Shown: positions 33,891-45,970, counted from the stretch's first letter. The stretch is DNA of 64,000 bases from Micromonospora tarapacensis (GCF_019697375.1 NZ_JAHCDI010000003.1:496001-560000), one strand, 5' to 3'. The notes: generated by a model from the sequence alone, not told the origin. Translations and numbers: made by a program.

Positions 33891-34199
33891 ATGGCGGGAC
33901 AGAAGATCCGCATCCGGCTCAAGGCCTATGACCACGAGGTCGTCGACTCCTCGGCTCGGAAGATCGTCGAGACGGTGACGCGTACCGGGGCGCAGGTCGC
34001 GGGCCCGGTGCCGCTGCCCACGGAGATCAACCGTTTCTGCGTCATCCGCTCGCCGCACAAGTACAAGGACTCGCGCGAGCACTTCGAGATGCGTACGCAC
34101 AAGCGGCTGATCGACATCATCGACCCGACCCCGAAGACGGTCGACTCGCTCATGCGCCTCGACCTGCCGGCTGGCGTCGACATCGAGATCAAGCTGTAG
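33891..34199 (+). CDS. rpsJ: 30S ribosomal protein S10
   Basis: 102 residues, the standard size. [27 protein letters not shown] and [17 protein letters not shown] are S10 hallmarks. Head protein of the 30S subunit, also NusE in transcription antitermination, which fits NusG being encoded nearby. First gene of the S10 cluster. ATG 33891, preceded by GAGAAGGAAC. Confidence 0.97.
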
Positions 34200-34210
34200 G
34201 GACCGGACAC

Positions 34211-34870
34211 ATGGACAGGCAAGTTAAGGGGATCCTGGGCGCAAAGCTCGGCATGACCCAGGTCTGGGACAACAACCGCGTTGTTCCGGTGACCGTGGTT
34301 CAGGCCGGCCCGTGCGTCATCAGCCAGGTTCGTGACGCCGGCAAGGACGGTTACTCCGCGGTCCAGCTGGCGTACGGGACGATCGACCCGCGTAAGGCCA
34401 AGAAGCCGCTGCGCGGGCATTATGCCAAGGCCGACGTGGCGCCGCGCCGGCACATCGTCGAGCTGCGCACCACCGACGCCGCGGACTACTCGCTCGGCCA
34501 GGAGGTCACGGTCGAGGAGTTCCCGGTCGGCGTCTCGATCGACGTCACCGGCAAGACCAAGGGCAAGGGCTACGCCGGCCCGATGAAGCGGCACGGCTTC
34601 CACGGTCTGCGCGCCAGCCACGGTGTCGAGCGCAAGCACCGTTCGCCGGGCTCCATCGGTGCCTGCGCCACCCCGGGCCGCGTCTTCAAGGGCACCCGGA
34701 TGGCCGGCCGGATGGGCGGCGTGCGCTACACCGTGCAGAACCTGACCGTCCAGGCGGTCGACACCGAGAACAACCTCCTGCTCGTCCGCGGCGCCATCCC
34801 CGGCCCCAAGGGCGCGCTGGTGCTGGTCCGCACCGCGGCCAAGGCGAAGAAGGGCGGTGCGGTCAAGTGA
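34211..34870 (+). CDS. rplC: 50S ribosomal protein L3
   Basis: 219 residues. [16 protein letters not shown] at the start; the central loop [31 protein letters not shown] reaches toward the peptidyl transferase centre (motif here given in part). 11 bp after rpsJ; the last bases GTGA overlap the rplD start. Confidence 0.97.
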   Translation: MDRQVKGILGAKLGMTQVWDNNRVVPVTVVQAGPCVISQVRDAGKDGYSAVQLAYGTIDPRKAKKPLRGHYAKADVAPRRHIVELRTTDAADYSLGQEVTVEEFPVGVSIDVTGKTKGKGYAGPMKRHGFHGLRASHGVERKHRSPGSIGACATPGRVFKGTRMAGRMGGVRYTVQNLTVQAVDTENNLLLVRGAIPGPKGALVLVRTAAKAKKGGAVK

Positions 34871-35544
34871 CCACCGTTGACGTCCTCAACTCCGAAGGCA
34901 CCAAGACCGGCTCGGTCGAGCTGCCCGCCGACATCTTCGACGCGCAGGCGAACATCGCGCTGATGCACCAGGTCGTCGTGGCGCAGCTCGCGGCTGCCCG
35001 GCAGGGCACCCACAAGACCAAGACCCGGGGCGAGGTCGCCGGCGGCGGCAAGAAGCCGTACAAGCAGAAGGGCACCGGTCGTGCCCGGCAGGGCTCGATC
35101 CGCGCGCCGCAGTTCGCCGGCGGCGGCGTGGTGCACGGTCCGATGCCGCGCGACTACAGCCAGCGCACGCCCAAGAAGATGAAGGCCGCCGCGCTGCGTG
35201 GCGCCCTCTCGGACCGGGCCCGCGCCGGGCAGGTGCACGTCGTCGAGGCGTTCGTCTCCGGCGAGAAGCCGTCGACCAAGGCCGCCCTGGCCACGCTGGC
35301 CAAGCTGTCCGAGGCCCGACGGGTGCTGGTCGTGTTGAGCAGCACCGACGAGCTGAACTGGGTGTCGCTGCGTAACGAGCCGCGGGTGCACCTGATCGAA
35401 GCCGGCCAGCTGAACACGTACGACGTGCTGGTGGCCGACGACGTGGTCTTCACCAAGGAGGCCCTGGACGAGTTCCTGGGGCTGCCGGCGGCAGTCGGCC
35501 AGGCGGCCGGGTCCACCGAGACCACCGAGGAGGGTGGCAAGTGA
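34867..35544 (+). CDS. rplD: 50S ribosomal protein L4
   Basis: 225 residues. The extended loop [25 protein letters not shown] (central part) lines the exit tunnel. In E. coli L4 also represses the S10 operon; whether it does here is not shown. GTG 34867 overlaps rplC by 4 bp, and its own end overlaps rplW by 4 bp, so translation is probably coupled. Confidence 0.97.
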   Translation: MTTVDVLNSEGTKTGSVELPADIFDAQANIALMHQVVVAQLAAARQGTHKTKTRGEVAGGGKKPYKQKGTGRARQGSIRAPQFAGGGVVHGPMPRDYSQRTPKKMKAAALRGALSDRARAGQVHVVEAFVSGEKPSTKAALATLAKLSEARRVLVVLSSTDELNWVSLRNEPRVHLIEAGQLNTYDVLVADDVVFTKEALDEFLGLPAAVGQAAGSTETTEEGGK

Positions 35545-35843
35545 GCACGATCGCCGACCCGCGCGACATCATCGTGGCGCCGGTCGTCTCGGAGAAGAGC
35601 TACAGCGAGCTGAACCGCAACTGGTACACCTTCCTGGTGCACCCGGACGCGAACAAGACCGCGATCAAGATCGCCATCGAGCAGATCTTCAACGTTCGTG
35701 TCCTGACGGTCAACACGCTCAACCGTGAGGGCAAGCGCAAGCGGACCCGTACCGGGTTCGGTAAGCGCAAGGACACCAAGCGGGCGATGGTGAAGCTGGC
35801 TGAAGGCGACCGCATCGAGGCCTTCGGCGGCCCGGTCAGCTGA
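35541..35843 (+). CDS. rplW: 50S ribosomal protein L23
   Basis: 100 residues. [24 protein letters not shown] and [19 protein letters not shown] match L23, which surrounds the tunnel exit and docks trigger factor and SRP. GTG 35541 overlaps rplD by 4 bp; rplB follows after 12 bp. Confidence 0.97.
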   Translation: MSTIADPRDIIVAPVVSEKSYSELNRNWYTFLVHPDANKTAIKIAIEQIFNVRVLTVNTLNREGKRKRTRTGFGKRKDTKRAMVKLAEGDRIEAFGGPVS

Positions 35844-35855
35844 GGGGTGTAGACA

Positions 35856-36695
35856 ATGGCTATCCGTAAGTACAAGCCGACGACGCCGGGCCGGCGTGGC
35901 TCGAGCGTCGCCGACTTCGCCGAGATCACCCGGTCGACGCCCGAGAAGTCGCTGCTGGTCCCGCTGCCCAAGAAGGGCGGCCGGAACGTGCACGGCCGGA
36001 TCACCGCCCGGCACCAGGGCGGCGGCCACAAGCGCCAGTACCGGTTGATCGACTTCAAGCGGGTCGACAAGGACGGCGTGCCGGCCAAGGTCGCGCACAT
36101 CGAGTACGACCCGAACCGCACCGCGCGGATCGCGCTGCTGCACTACGCCGACGGCGAGAAGCGTTACATCATCGCGCCGAAGGACCTGAAGCAGGGCGAC
36201 GCCGTCGAGTCGGGTCCGGCCGCAGACATCAAGCCGGGTAACAACCTGCCGCTGCGCAACATCCCGGTCGGCACCACGATCCACAACGTGGAGTTGCGTC
36301 CGGGCGGCGGGGCCAAGCTGGCTCGCTCGGCCGGCGTCGGCATCCAGCTGCTCGGCCGGGAGGGCGCGTACGCGACCCTGCGCATGCCGTCGGGCGAGAT
36401 CCGGCGGGTGGACGTGCGTTGCCGCGCGAGCATCGGCGAGATCGGCAACGCCGACCAGTCAAACATCAACTGGGGCAAGGCCGGCCGGATGCGCTGGAAG
36501 GGCAAGCGCCCGACCGTGCGTGGTGTCGCGATGAACCCGGTCGACCACCCGCACGGTGGTGGTGAGGGCAAGACCTCCGGTGGTCGCCACCCGGTCAACC
36601 CGCAGGGTAAGCCCGAGGGCCGCACCCGTCGTAAGGGCCAGCCGAGTGACCGGCTGATCGTCCGCCGCCGCTACGCCACGCGTAAGCGCGGCTGA
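35856..36695 (+). CDS. rplB: 50S ribosomal protein L2
   Basis: 279 residues. RNA-binding OB and SH3 domains with [21 protein letters not shown], and the C-terminal signature [21 protein letters not shown] whose His lies near the peptidyl transferase centre. ATG 35856 with AGGGGTG upstream. 12 bp gaps on both sides. Confidence 0.97.
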   Translation: MAIRKYKPTTPGRRGSSVADFAEITRSTPEKSLLVPLPKKGGRNVHGRITARHQGGGHKRQYRLIDFKRVDKDGVPAKVAHIEYDPNRTARIALLHYADGEKRYIIAPKDLKQGDAVESGPAADIKPGNNLPLRNIPVGTTIHNVELRPGGGAKLARSAGVGIQLLGREGAYATLRMPSGEIRRVDVRCRASIGEIGNADQSNINWGKAGRMRWKGKRPTVRGVAMNPVDHPHGGGEGKTSGGRHPVNPQGKPEGRTRRKGQPSDRLIVRRRYATRKRG

Positions 36696-36707
36696 GGGAG
36701 ATAAGAC

Positions 36708-36989
36708 ATGCCTCGCAGCCTGAAGAAGGGCCCGTTCATCGACGACCACCTGCTCAAGAAGGTGGAGACGCAGAACGAGAAGGGCTCCAAGAACGTCATC
36801 AAGACCTGGTCTCGGCGCTCGACGATCATCCCGGACATGCTCGGGCACACGATCGCCGTACACGACGGACGCAAGCACGTCCCGGTGTTCGTGACCGAGG
36901 CCATGGTCGGGCACAAGCTCGGCGAGTTCGCGCTGACCCGCACGTTCAAGGGTCACGAGAAGGACGACCGGAAGAGCCGCCGGCGCTGA
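36708..36989 (+). CDS. rpsS: 30S ribosomal protein S19
   Basis: 93 residues. [19 protein letters not shown] and the signature [28 protein letters not shown] (in part). It binds 16S rRNA in the head with S13. ATG 36708 has GAGGGAG upstream. Confidence 0.97.
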   Translation: MPRSLKKGPFIDDHLLKKVETQNEKGSKNVIKTWSRRSTIIPDMLGHTIAVHDGRKHVPVFVTEAMVGHKLGEFALTRTFKGHEKDDRKSRRR

Positions 36990-37029
36990 CGCCGCGGGCA
37001 TACGGATAGAGGATCAAGGGGTTACAGCG

Positions 37030-37485
37030 ATGCCAGGAAAGGGCGACGCTCCGGTGCTTCCGGGCGCGCGGGCGGTTGCGCGGTATGTGCGCATCTCGCC
37101 GATGAAGGCGCGCCGGGTGGTCAACCTCGTCCGCGGCCTGCCCGCGAAGGAGGCTCTCACGGTGCTGCAGTTCGCGCCGCAGGCTGCGAGCGAGCAGGTG
37201 TACAAGGTGCTCGCGAGCGCGATCGCCAACGCGGAGAACAACGAGCGGCTGGACCCCGACGCGCTGCTCGTCAGCGAGGCGTTCGTGGACGAGGGCCCGA
37301 CCATGAAGCGGTTCCAGCCACGGGCGCAGGGCCGGGCGTACCGGATCCGTAAGCGCACCTGCCACATCACCGTGGTGGTCGAGGCGGTCGCGCCGGCCGC
37401 GCCGAAGAAGTCGGCGAAGAAGTCGGCCCCGGCGGAGCAGACCGCGCCGGCCGAGACGCAGAGCAACACGGAGGGCGCCGAGTAA
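37030..37485 (+). CDS. rplV: 50S ribosomal protein L22
   Basis: 151 residues; the core ([20 protein letters not shown]...[18 protein letters not shown]) is normal and is followed by an extra tail of about 30 residues rich in Ala, Lys, Ser and Glu. The long hairpin loop of L22 lines the exit tunnel and is a macrolide-resistance site; no unusual change is obvious. The ATG of rpsC overlaps the stop by 1 bp. Confidence 0.96.
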   Translation: MPGKGDAPVLPGARAVARYVRISPMKARRVVNLVRGLPAKEALTVLQFAPQAASEQVYKVLASAIANAENNERLDPDALLVSEAFVDEGPTMKRFQPRAQGRAYRIRKRTCHITVVVEAVAPAAPKKSAKKSAPAEQTAPAETQSNTEGAE

Positions 37486-38351
37486 TGGGTCAGAAGGTTC
37501 ACCCGCACGGGTTCCGGCTCGGCATCTCGACCGACTGGAAGTCCCGCTGGTTCGCGGACAAGCTCTACAAGGACTACATCGGCGAGGATGTGAAGATCCG
37601 CCGGATGATGTCCAAGGGCCTGGAGCGCGCCGGCATCTCGAAGGTCGACATCGAGCGCACCCGCGACCGGGTCCGCGTCGACATCCACACCGCCCGGCCG
37701 GGCATCGTCATCGGCCGTAAGGGCGCGGAGGCCGACCGGATCCGCGGCGAGTTGGAGAAGCTCACCGGCAAGCAGGTTCAGCTGAACATCATCGAGGTGA
37801 AGAACCCCGAGTCGGACGCGCAGCTGGTCGCACAGGGTGTGGCCGAGCAGCTCTCCAGCCGGGTCAGCTTCCGTCGGGCGATGCGCAAGGCGATGCAGTC
37901 GGCGATGAAGAACCCGATGTGCAAGGGCATCCGAGTGCAGGTTTCGGGCCGCCTCGGTGGCGCCGAGATGAGCCGCACGGAGTTCTACCGCGAGGGTCGG
38001 GTCCCGCTGCACACGCTGCGGGCCAACATCGAGTACGGCTTCTTCGAGGCCCGCACCACCTTCGGCCGCATCGGCGTGAAGGTCTGGATCTACAAGGGCG
38101 ACGCGGTGCCGGGTCGGGAGACTCCGGCCGAGGCGCCGTCGCGTCCGCGCCGGGAGCGTGGCGACCGCCCCGAGCGGCCCCGCCGTGGTCGCTCCGGTTC
38201 GTCCGGTACGACCTCCGGTGGCACCGAGGCCGGCCGGGCTGCCGCGACGACCGTCGCACAGCAGGCCGAGACGCCGAGTGGCGAGCCAGTCGACAGCGCT
38301 GCTGTTGCTTCCGCCGCTACGGCTCCGGCAGAAACGCAGCAGGAGGGCTGA
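37485..38351 (+). CDS. rpsC: 30S ribosomal protein S3
   Basis: 288 residues. Starts [21 protein letters not shown]; the KH domain loop GRKG is at 77-80. The S3 C-terminal domain ends near 215 and a 70-residue Arg/Pro/Ala/Thr-rich tail follows, longer than in E. coli. It forms part of the mRNA entry tunnel. Overlaps rplV by 1 bp and precedes rplP by 3 bp. Confidence 0.97.
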   Translation: MGQKVHPHGFRLGISTDWKSRWFADKLYKDYIGEDVKIRRMMSKGLERAGISKVDIERTRDRVRVDIHTARPGIVIGRKGAEADRIRGELEKLTGKQVQLNIIEVKNPESDAQLVAQGVAEQLSSRVSFRRAMRKAMQSAMKNPMCKGIRVQVSGRLGGAEMSRTEFYREGRVPLHTLRANIEYGFFEARTTFGRIGVKVWIYKGDAVPGRETPAEAPSRPRRERGDRPERPRRGRSGSSGTTSGGTEAGRAAATTVAQQAETPSGEPVDSAAVASAATAPAETQQEG

Positions 38352-38354
38352 CAG

Positions 38355-38780
38355 ATGCTGATGCCGCGCAAGCCCCCGAAGGGCTTCCGCAAGCCGCACC
38401 ACCCGGACCGCAGCGGCGCGTCCAAGGGTGGTAACCGGGTGGTGTTCGGCGAGTTCGGGATCCAGGCTCTCGAGTCGGCGTACGTGACGAACCGGCAGAT
38501 CGAGTCGGCGCGTATCGCGATGACCCGCCACATCAAGCGTGGCGGCAAGGTCTGGATCACCGTCTTCCCGGACCAGGCCCTCACCAAGAAGCCGGCGGAA
38601 ACCCGGATGGGTTCGGGTAAGGGTTCGCCCGAGTGGTGGGTCGCCAACGTCAAGCCCGGGCGGGTCCTCTTCGAGATGTCCTTCCCGAACGAGCAGATCG
38701 CGCGAGAGGCGATGCGTCGCGCGATCCACAAGCTCCCGATGAAGTGCCGGATTGTTACGCGCGAAGTGGGTGAATCCTGA
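38355..38780 (+). CDS. rplP: 50S ribosomal protein L16
   Basis: 141 residues. [20 protein letters not shown] and [22 protein letters not shown] are L16 hallmarks; it contacts the A-site tRNA region. ATG 38355 with GCAGGAGGG upstream. Its TGA overlaps the rpmC ATG by one base. Confidence 0.97.
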   Translation: MLMPRKPPKGFRKPHHPDRSGASKGGNRVVFGEFGIQALESAYVTNRQIESARIAMTRHIKRGGKVWITVFPDQALTKKPAETRMGSGKGSPEWWVANVKPGRVLFEMSFPNEQIAREAMRRAIHKLPMKCRIVTREVGES

Positions 38781-39013
38781 TGGCAGCGGGCGTCAAGCCT
38801 TCCGAGCTGCGTGAGCTCTCCGAGGAGGAGCTGGTCACGAAGCTGCGTGAGGCCAAGGCGGAGCTGTTCAACCTCCGCGTGCAGGCCGCAACCGGGCAGC
38901 TGGACAACAACCGGCGGCTGCAGGTCATCCGTCGGGAGATCGCCCGGATCTACACGATCATGCGTGAGCGTGAGCTGGGGCTCTCGGCCGCGCCGACTGA
39001 GGTGACTTCGTGA
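38780..39013 (+). CDS. rpmC: 50S ribosomal protein L29
   Basis: 77 residues, two-helix protein near the tunnel exit. Shows [31 protein letters not shown] and [13 protein letters not shown]. Its stop lies inside a 20-base repeat (39010-39029) also present after rplN. Confidence 0.96.
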   Translation: MAAGVKPSELRELSEEELVTKLREAKAELFNLRVQAATGQLDNNRRLQVIRREIARIYTIMRERELGLSAAPTEVTS

Positions 39014-39029
39014 GCGAGCGAAGCAAGCG
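39010..39029 (+). repeat. dispersed 20-bp repeat, copy 1
   Basis: GTGAGCGAGCGAAGCAAGCG, overlapping the rpmC stop. It matches 18 of 20 bases with 39797-39816. Confidence 0.75.
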
Positions 39030-39044
39030 TAAGGGAGCTCGAGC

Positions 39045-39329
39045 ATGAGCGAGAACACCACCGCGAGCGTTCAGCGCGCGCGGGGCCGCCGCAAGGTGCG
39101 TGAGGGCCTCGTGGTCAGCGACAAGATGGAAAAGACCGTCGTGGTCGAGGTCGAGGACCGGGTCAAGCACGCGCTGTACGGCAAGATCATGCGCCGGACC
39201 AGCAAGCTCAAGGTCCACGACGAGCAGAACTCCGCCGGCATCGGCGACCGGGTCCTGATCATGGAGACCCGGCCGCTGTCCGCCACCAAGCGGTGGCGGC
39301 TCGTGGAGATCCTCGAGAAGGCCAAGTAG
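39045..39329 (+). CDS. rpsQ: 30S ribosomal protein S17
   Basis: 94 residues, OB-fold protein binding 16S rRNA early in assembly. [19 protein letters not shown] and [23 protein letters not shown] match the family. ATG 39045 follows AAGGGAG. A hairpin and 96 bp separate it from rplN. Confidence 0.96.
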   Translation: MSENTTASVQRARGRRKVREGLVVSDKMEKTVVVEVEDRVKHALYGKIMRRTSKLKVHDEQNSAGIGDRVLIMETRPLSATKRWRLVEILEKAK

Positions 39330-39377
39330 CGAAGGCTCGAGCTCGGCCGAGATCGGTCGGGCGCAGGTTCCGCCAGG

Positions 39378-39401
39378 CTCCGGCCGCCCAGGCGGCCGGA
39401 G
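39378..39401 (+). other. hairpin between rpsQ and rplN
   Basis: Perfect 11-bp inverted repeat CTCCGGCCGCC (39378-39388) and GGCGGCCGGAG (39391-39401) with no T-run. It may attenuate, or stabilise or process the long mRNA. It lies 25 bp before rplN. Confidence 0.6.
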
Positions 39402-39425
39402 AACCGGCAGACATAGGAGATAGAC

Positions 39426-39794
39426 GTGATTCAGCAGGAGTCGCGACTGCGTGTCGCCGACAACACGGGTGCCCGGGAGATCCTGTGCATCCGGGTTCTC
39501 GGTGGCTCCGGTCGGCGCTACGCGAGCATCGGCGACGTCATCGTCGCGACCGTCAAGGACGCGATCCCGGGTGCCGGTGTCAAGAAGGGCGACGTCGTCA
39601 AGGCCGTCATCGTCCGTACCGCCAAGGAGAAGCGGCGGCCGGACGGTTCGTACATCCGCTTCGACGAGAACGCCGCCGTCATCATCAAGGACGGTGGGGA
39701 CCCGCGCGGTACCCGCATCTTCGGCCCGGTCGGGCGGGAGCTGCGGGACAAGCGGTTCATGAAGATCATCTCTCTCGCGCCGGAGGTGTTGTGA
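39426..39794 (+). CDS. rplN: 50S ribosomal protein L14
   Basis: 122 residues, universal length. [27 protein letters not shown] and [15 protein letters not shown] are diagnostic. It sits at the subunit interface and bridges to 16S rRNA. GTG 39426 with ATAGGAGAT upstream. A repeat unit follows the stop. Confidence 0.97.
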   Translation: MIQQESRLRVADNTGAREILCIRVLGGSGRRYASIGDVIVATVKDAIPGAGVKKGDVVKAVIVRTAKEKRRPDGSYIRFDENAAVIIKDGGDPRGTRIFGPVGRELRDKRFMKIISLAPEVL

Positions 39795-39796
39795 CC

Positions 39797-39816
39797 GTGA
39801 GCGAGCGGAGCGAGCG
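39797..39816 (+). repeat. dispersed 20-bp repeat, copy 2
   Basis: GTGAGCGAGCGGAGCGAGCG, directly after the rplN stop; 18 of 20 bases equal copy 1. Confidence 0.75.
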
Positions 39817-39876
39817 AACCAGCAGGCTCAGTAGGTGCAAGCTTCAGGCGCGCGCCGACCGGAGGGAGGTGCGGGC

Positions 39877-40191
39877 ATGAAGGTCAAGAAGGGCGACACG
39901 GTCGTCGTCATCGCCGGCAAGGACAAGGGTGCCAAGGGTAAGGTCATCGCGGCCTACCCGCGGCAGGACAAGGTCCTGGTCGAGGGCGTGAACCGGGTCA
40001 AGAAGCACACCCGCATCAGTACCACTCAGCGTGGCGCCAAGACCGGTGGCATCGTCACCCAGGAAGCCCCGATCCACGTCTCGAACGTGATGGTCGTGGA
40101 CTCCGACGGCAAGCCGACCCGCGTCGGCTACCGGGTCGACGAGAACGGCCAGAAGGTTCGCATCGCGCGTAGCACCGGTAAGGACCTGTGA
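39877..40191 (+). CDS. rplX: 50S ribosomal protein L24
   Basis: 104 residues with an N-terminal KOW motif ([22 protein letters not shown]). It starts assembly of the 50S subunit. ATG 39877 follows CGGAGGGAGG with 7-base spacing; an upstream extension of the frame reads through the repeat and is not typical of L24. Its stop overlaps the rplE start. Confidence 0.96.
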   Translation: MKVKKGDTVVVIAGKDKGAKGKVIAAYPRQDKVLVEGVNRVKKHTRISTTQRGAKTGGIVTQEAPIHVSNVMVVDSDGKPTRVGYRVDENGQKVRIARSTGKDL

Positions 40192-40760
40192 TGACCACGG
40201 CTACCGAAACCAAGACCATGCCGCGCCTCAAGGAGCGGTACCGCGACGAGATCGCGGCCAAGCTGCGCGAGCAGCACGACTACGGCAACGCGATGCAGGT
40301 GCCGCGCCTGGTCAAGATCGTGGTGAACATGGGTGTCGGCGAGGCCGCTCGCGACGCCAAGCTCATCGACGGGGCGGTCCGTGACCTGGCCACCATCACC
40401 GGCCAGAAGCCACAGGTCCGGCGGGCGAAGAAGTCCATCGCGCAGTTCAAGCTCCGCGAGGGCATGCCGATCGGCGCGAAGGTGACCCTGCGCGGCGACC
40501 GGATGTGGGAGTTCCTGGACCGGCTGCTGTCGATCGCGCTGCCGCGTATCCGTGACTTCCGCGGCCTCGACGGGCGCAAGCTCGACGGGCACGGCAACTA
40601 CACGTTCGGTCTGACCGAGCAGTCGGTGTTCCACGAGATCGATCAGGACAAGATCGATCGCCAGCGGGGCATGGACATCACGGTGGTCACGACCGCCACG
40701 ACCGACGACGAGGGCCGGGCGCTGCTGAAGCTCCTGGGCTTCCCGTTCAAGGAGAACTGA
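40191..40760 (+). CDS. rplE: 50S ribosomal protein L5
   Basis: 189 residues; [23 protein letters not shown] and [21 protein letters not shown] match L5, the 5S rRNA- and P-site-tRNA-contacting protein. ATG 40191 shares its A with the rplX TGA; GTG 40188, one codon earlier, is possible. Confidence 0.96.
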   Translation: MTTATETKTMPRLKERYRDEIAAKLREQHDYGNAMQVPRLVKIVVNMGVGEAARDAKLIDGAVRDLATITGQKPQVRRAKKSIAQFKLREGMPIGAKVTLRGDRMWEFLDRLLSIALPRIRDFRGLDGRKLDGHGNYTFGLTEQSVFHEIDQDKIDRQRGMDITVVTTATTDDEGRALLKLLGFPFKEN

Positions 40761-40761
40761 G

Positions 40762-40947
40762 ATGGCCAAGAAGGCGCTGATCCTCAAGGCGGCCGCGAAG
40801 CCGAAGTTCTCGGTTCGCGCGTACACCCGCTGCCAGCGGTGCGGGCGTCCCAAGGCGGTCTACCGCAAGTTCGGGCTCTGCCGGGTGTGTATCCGGGAGA
40901 TGGCCCACCGCGGTGAGCTGCCCGGCGTGTCCAAGGCTTCCTGGTAA
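40762..40947 (+). CDS. rpsZ: 30S ribosomal protein S14, zinc type
   Basis: 61 residues, the short S14 form. The zinc ribbon CQRCGRPK...GLCRVCIRE has all four Cys. KASW ends the protein, as in the family. 1 bp after rplE; the next 98 bp lead to rpsH. Confidence 0.96.
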   Translation: MAKKALILKAAAKPKFSVRAYTRCQRCGRPKAVYRKFGLCRVCIREMAHRGELPGVSKASW

Positions 40948-41045
40948 TAGCCCGGCGCGCTCCGCGCGTTAGCTGGACTGTCTCTTCGCCGTAGGCCTGT
41001 GGGCGCAAGCCGCGGGAACCCCGGCGAGAAAGGTTGACGAGTTTC

Positions 41046-41453
41046 ATGACGATGACCGACCCGATCGCAGACATGCTCACGCGTCTGCGTAACGCCAACC
41101 AGGCGTACCACGACCAGGTGACGATGCCCTACTCGAAGATCAAGGCGAACATCGCCGAGGTCCTCAAGTCCGAGGGCTACATCGCCACCTGGTCAGTCGA
41201 GGAGCCCGAGGAGGGTGCCGTCGGCAAGCGACTGGTCGTCGAGCTGAAGTACGGCCAGAACCGGGAGCGGAGCCTGGCCGGCATCAAGCGCGTCTCCAAG
41301 CCCGGTCTGCGGGTGTACGCCAAGTCGGACGGGCTCCCCCGGGTGCTCGGCGGGCTGGGCGTGGCGATCATTTCGACGTCCCAGGGGCTGCTCACCGACC
41401 GGCAGGCCCGCAAGCGGAGCGTTGGCGGGGAAGTCCTCGCCTTCGTCTGGTAA
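41046..41453 (+). CDS. rpsH: 30S ribosomal protein S8
   Basis: 135 residues. [20 protein letters not shown] and the C-terminal [22 protein letters not shown] are diagnostic. It binds the central domain of 16S rRNA and in E. coli represses the spc operon. ATG 41046 chosen; a purine-rich GAGAAAGG lies 12 bases upstream, and ATG 41052 is also possible. Confidence 0.96.
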   Translation: MTMTDPIADMLTRLRNANQAYHDQVTMPYSKIKANIAEVLKSEGYIATWSVEEPEEGAVGKRLVVELKYGQNRERSLAGIKRVSKPGLRVYAKSDGLPRVLGGLGVAIISTSQGLLTDRQARKRSVGGEVLAFVW

Positions 41454-41469
41454 CGGGAGACAGGTAGAA

Positions 41470-42012
41470 ATGTCGCGTATTGGACGTAAGTCGATCCCGG
41501 TGCCATCCGGCGTCGACGTGATGATCGACGGCCAGACCGTCAAGGTCAAGGGCCCCAAGGGCGAGTTGTCGCACACCCTGGCCGAGCCGATCACCATCGA
41601 GCGGGCCGAGGACGGGCAGTTGAACGTCAACCGCCCGAACGACGAGCGCAAGGCCAAGGAACTGCACGGCCTGAGCCGTACCCTGGTCGCCAACATGATC
41701 GTCGGGGTCACCGAGGGCTACCGCAAGAGCCTGGAGATCGCCGGCACGGGTTACCGGGTCACCGCCAAGGGCAAGGATCTCGAGTTCGCGCTCGGGTTCT
41801 CGCACCCGGTGCTGGTGCAGGCCCCGGACGGCATCACCTTCACGGTGGAGCGGCCCACGCTGTTCCACGTGGCCGGCATCGACAAGCAACTCGTCGGTGA
41901 GATCGCCGCCAACATCCGGAAGATTCGCCCGCCGGAGCCCTACAAGGGCAAGGGCGTGAAATACCAGGGCGAAATCATCCGACGCAAGGCTGGAAAGGCA
42001 GGTAAGAAGTGA
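41470..42012 (+). CDS. rplF: 50S ribosomal protein L6
   Basis: 180 residues, two related domains. [16 protein letters not shown] at the start and the C-terminal signature [16 protein letters not shown]. Sits near the sarcin-ricin loop. ATG 41470 follows GGGAGACAGG. Ends GTGA, overlapping the rplR start by 4 bp. Confidence 0.97.
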   Translation: MSRIGRKSIPVPSGVDVMIDGQTVKVKGPKGELSHTLAEPITIERAEDGQLNVNRPNDERKAKELHGLSRTLVANMIVGVTEGYRKSLEIAGTGYRVTAKGKDLEFALGFSHPVLVQAPDGITFTVERPTLFHVAGIDKQLVGEIAANIRKIRPPEPYKGKGVKYQGEIIRRKAGKAGKK

Positions 42013-42398
42013 GCGCCACGCTGCTCAAGCGCCGCCGCGGCGTCGCCGCCAAGCGTGCCGTCGGGCGTGCGCGTCGGCACTTCCGGGTCCGCAAGAACGT
42101 CAGCGGCACCGCCGAGCGTCCCCGCCTGGTGGTCACCCGTTCGCTGCGGCACATCGTCGCCCAGATCGTGGACGACACCAAGGGGCACACCCTGGCGTCG
42201 GCCTCGACCCTGGATGCCTCGCTGCGCGGTACGGAGGGCGACAAGAGCGCCCTGGCCGGCAAGGTCGGTGCGCTGCTCGCCGAGCGCGCCAAGGCCGCCG
42301 GCATCTCCAAGGTCGTCTTCGACCGAGGTGGCAACCGGTACGCGGGGCGGGTCGCCTCGCTTGCGGACGCCGCCCGCGAAGCCGGGCTCGAGTTCTGA
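42009..42398 (+). CDS. rplR: 50S ribosomal protein L18
   Basis: 129 residues. [21 protein letters not shown] and [27 protein letters not shown] match L18, which binds 5S rRNA with L5. GTG 42009 overlaps rplF. Confidence 0.97.
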   Translation: MSATLLKRRRGVAAKRAVGRARRHFRVRKNVSGTAERPRLVVTRSLRHIVAQIVDDTKGHTLASASTLDASLRGTEGDKSALAGKVGALLAERAKAAGISKVVFDRGGNRYAGRVASLADAAREAGLEF

Positions 42399-42432
42399 CA
42401 ATCCCCGTCACGAGAGAGAAGGAAGGCTGCTG

Positions 42433-43047
42433 ATGCCAGGTCAACAGCGCCGTGGCGGCGGGTCCGGTGGCAACGAAGGTGGTCGCCGCGACAACCGCCG
42501 TGAGGGCGGTCGCGGAAACGCGCCCGCCGAGAAGACGCCGCACCTCGAGCGGGTCGTCGCGATCAACCGCGTCGCCAAGGTCGTGAAGGGTGGTCGTCGC
42601 TTCAGCTTCACCGCCCTGGTGATCGTGGGCGACGGCGACGGCACCGTGGGTGTGGGCTACGGAAAGGCCAAGGAGGTGCCCGCGGCGATCGCCAAGGGTG
42701 TCGAGGAGGCCAAGAAGCACTTCTTCAAGGTGCCGCGGATCGGTCAGTCGATCCCGCACCCGGTGCAGGGCGAGGACGCCGCCGGGGTGGTGCTGCTCAA
42801 GCCGGCCTCCGCCGGTACGGGTGTCATCGCCGGTGGCCCGGTCCGTGCCGTGCTGGAGTGCGCGGGCATCCACGACGTGCTCTCCAAGAGTCTCGGCTCG
42901 TCGAACCCGATCAACATCGTGCACGCCACCGTGGCTGCGCTGAAGGGGCTCGAGTCCCCGGAGGCCGTTGCCGCCCGGCGAGGCCTGCCGGTGGAGGACG
43001 TGGCGCCGGCCGCGATGCTGGCGTCGCGGGCGGGGGTGGCGTCCTGA
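42433..43047 (+). CDS. rpsE: 30S ribosomal protein S5
   Basis: 204 residues. A Gly/Arg/Asn-rich head of about 40 residues precedes the S5 core ([22 protein letters not shown], then [13 protein letters not shown] and [14 protein letters not shown]). It lies on the solvent side and affects decoding accuracy. ATG 42433 follows GAGAAGGAAGG. Overlaps rpmD by 1 bp. Confidence 0.97.
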   Translation: MPGQQRRGGGSGGNEGGRRDNRREGGRGNAPAEKTPHLERVVAINRVAKVVKGGRRFSFTALVIVGDGDGTVGVGYGKAKEVPAAIAKGVEEAKKHFFKVPRIGQSIPHPVQGEDAAGVVLLKPASAGTGVIAGGPVRAVLECAGIHDVLSKSLGSSNPINIVHATVAALKGLESPEAVAARRGLPVEDVAPAAMLASRAGVAS

Positions 43048-43229
43048 TGGCACGTCTCAAGGTCACCCAGATGCGTTCCGAGATCGGGACCAAGCACAAC
43101 CAGCGTGAGTCGCTGCGTTCGCTCGGTCTCAAGCGGATCAACGACGTGGTGGTCAAGGAGGACCGGCCCGAGATTCGCGGCATGATCTTCAAGGTGAGCC
43201 ACCTCGTGAAGGTCGAGGAGGTCGAGTAA
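43047..43229 (+). CDS. rpmD: 50S ribosomal protein L30
   Basis: 60 residues. [25 protein letters not shown] and [15 protein letters not shown] match L30. Its ATG overlaps the rpsE stop, and its stop overlaps the rplO ATG. Confidence 0.96.
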   Translation: MARLKVTQMRSEIGTKHNQRESLRSLGLKRINDVVVKEDRPEIRGMIFKVSHLVKVEEVE

Positions 43230-43672
43230 TGACGATCAAGGTCCACCACCTGCGCCCGGCGCCGGGGGCCAAGACCGCGAAGACCCGCGTGGGTCGCGGT
43301 GAGGGCTCCAAGGGCAAGACCGCCGGCCGCGGTACCAAGGGCTCCAAGGCCCGGAAGAACATCTCGGCGGCGTTCGAGGGTGGGCAGATGCCCATCCACA
43401 TGCGCCTGCCGAAGCTGAAGGGCTTCAAGAACAAGTTCAAGGTGGTCTTCCAGGTTGTCAACCTGGACCGCCTGGCCGAGCTGTTCCCCGAGGGCGGCCA
43501 GATCGGCCCGGCCGAGATGGTCGAGGCCGGCGCGGTCCGCAAGGGTCAGCCGGTGAAGGTTCTCGGCACCGGGGACCTCGGCGGTGTGACGCTCCAGGTG
43601 TCGGCGCACGCGTTCAGCGCGTCGGCCAAGGAGAAGATCTCGGCCGCCGGCGGCTCGGTCACCGAGCTGTAG
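43229..43672 (+). CDS. rplO: 50S ribosomal protein L15
   Basis: 147 residues. Basic Gly/Lys-rich head ([22 protein letters not shown]) and a globular part ending in a typical C-terminal [13 protein letters not shown] segment (here [14 protein letters not shown]). Late assembly protein of the 50S subunit. Last gene of the ribosomal run; a terminator-like hairpin follows 14 bp on. Confidence 0.97.
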   Translation: MTIKVHHLRPAPGAKTAKTRVGRGEGSKGKTAGRGTKGSKARKNISAAFEGGQMPIHMRLPKLKGFKNKFKVVFQVVNLDRLAELFPEGGQIGPAEMVEAGAVRKGQPVKVLGTGDLGGVTLQVSAHAFSASAKEKISAAGGSVTEL

Positions 43673-43685
43673 GGCTGTGCGACCC

Positions 43686-43723
43686 GTGGTGCCCGCCAGT
43701 TGATCCCAGCTGGCGGGCGCCAC
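43686..43723 (+). terminator. terminator after rplO
   Basis: 14-bp stem (43686-43699 with 43710-43723, one G-T pair), 10-base loop, followed by GGTCTACG. Divides the spc ribosomal genes from secY. Confidence 0.7.
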
Positions 43724-43905
43724 GGTCTACGCCGGGCGAGTGCGCCCGGTAACATCGGATTCGGTTTATGTAGCCGGGCACATCTGCCCGGACCGGGATC
43801 GGGCTGTTAGAGTCCCTTCCCAGCCATGGATATCGGGCACCTGCCCGGCACCCACCCCGATCCGCCAGGGATGACCGGCGGCCCGCCTCGCGCAGGAGGA
43901 AGAAG

Positions 43906-45228
<1,323 letters not shown>

Positions 45229-45882
45229 ATGAGACTGGTTCTGGTTGGCCCGCCGGGGGCGGGCAAGGGCACACAGGCGGAGTTCATCGCCGCGCACCTC
45301 TCCGTGCCGAAGATCTCGACCGGCGACATCTTCCGGGCCAACGTGTCGCAGGGCACGCCGCTCGGTGTCGAGGCCAAGCGCTACATGGATGCCGGGAAGC
45401 TCGTGCCGGACGAGGTCACCATCAACATGGTGCGGGACCGGCTCGCCGAGCCGGACGCCGCCGAGGGCTTCCTGCTCGACGGCTTTCCCCGTACCACCCC
45501 GCAGGCCGCCGCACTGGACAAGCTCCTCGCGGACCTGGGGACGGCGCTGGACATCGTGCTGGAGTTGGTGGTCGACGACGACGAGGTGATCCGCCGGCTC
45601 TCCGGCCGGCGGACCTGTCGGGGCTGCGGCAAGATCTGGCACGTCGAGTTCGACGCGACCAACCGGGAGGGCATCTGCGACCGCTGTGGTGCCGAGTTGT
45701 TCCAGCGTGACGACGACAAGCCGGAGACCATCGCCGCCCGCCTGCGCGAGTACGCGGAGAAGACCGCGCCGCTGGTGGACTACTACGGCGCTCAGGGCAA
45801 GCTGGTCGGCATCGACGCCACCGGCCCGGTCGAGGACGTGACGGTCCGCGCGATCGACGCCCTCCGGTCCTACGGGGGCTGA
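45229..45882 (+). CDS. adk: adenylate kinase
   Basis: 217 residues; converts ATP and AMP to two ADP. P-loop GPPGAGKGT (7-15) and DGFPRT. The LID domain has a Cys4 zinc site: CRGCGKIW and CDRCGAEL, which marks the long, zinc-binding form. Its ATG directly follows the secY TAG, so translation is probably coupled. Confidence 0.97.
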   Translation: MRLVLVGPPGAGKGTQAEFIAAHLSVPKISTGDIFRANVSQGTPLGVEAKRYMDAGKLVPDEVTINMVRDRLAEPDAAEGFLLDGFPRTTPQAAALDKLLADLGTALDIVLELVVDDDEVIRRLSGRRTCRGCGKIWHVEFDATNREGICDRCGAELFQRDDDKPETIAARLREYAEKTAPLVDYYGAQGKLVGIDATGPVEDVTVRAIDALRSYGG

Positions 45883-45970
45883 ATCGGGCCGGCCACCAGC
45901 CGGATAGAGTGCGAACAGCGGGGTACGCCCGGCGTATCCCGTTGTTTCGGCAACGAAAGGTAGCGCCGCC

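Noticed and set aside
43785..43813. secY promoter with TAGAGT (43808-43813) as -10
   Set aside because: A TAGAGT hexamer is present but the matching -35 (TGCCCG) is poor, so it was not listed as a feature.
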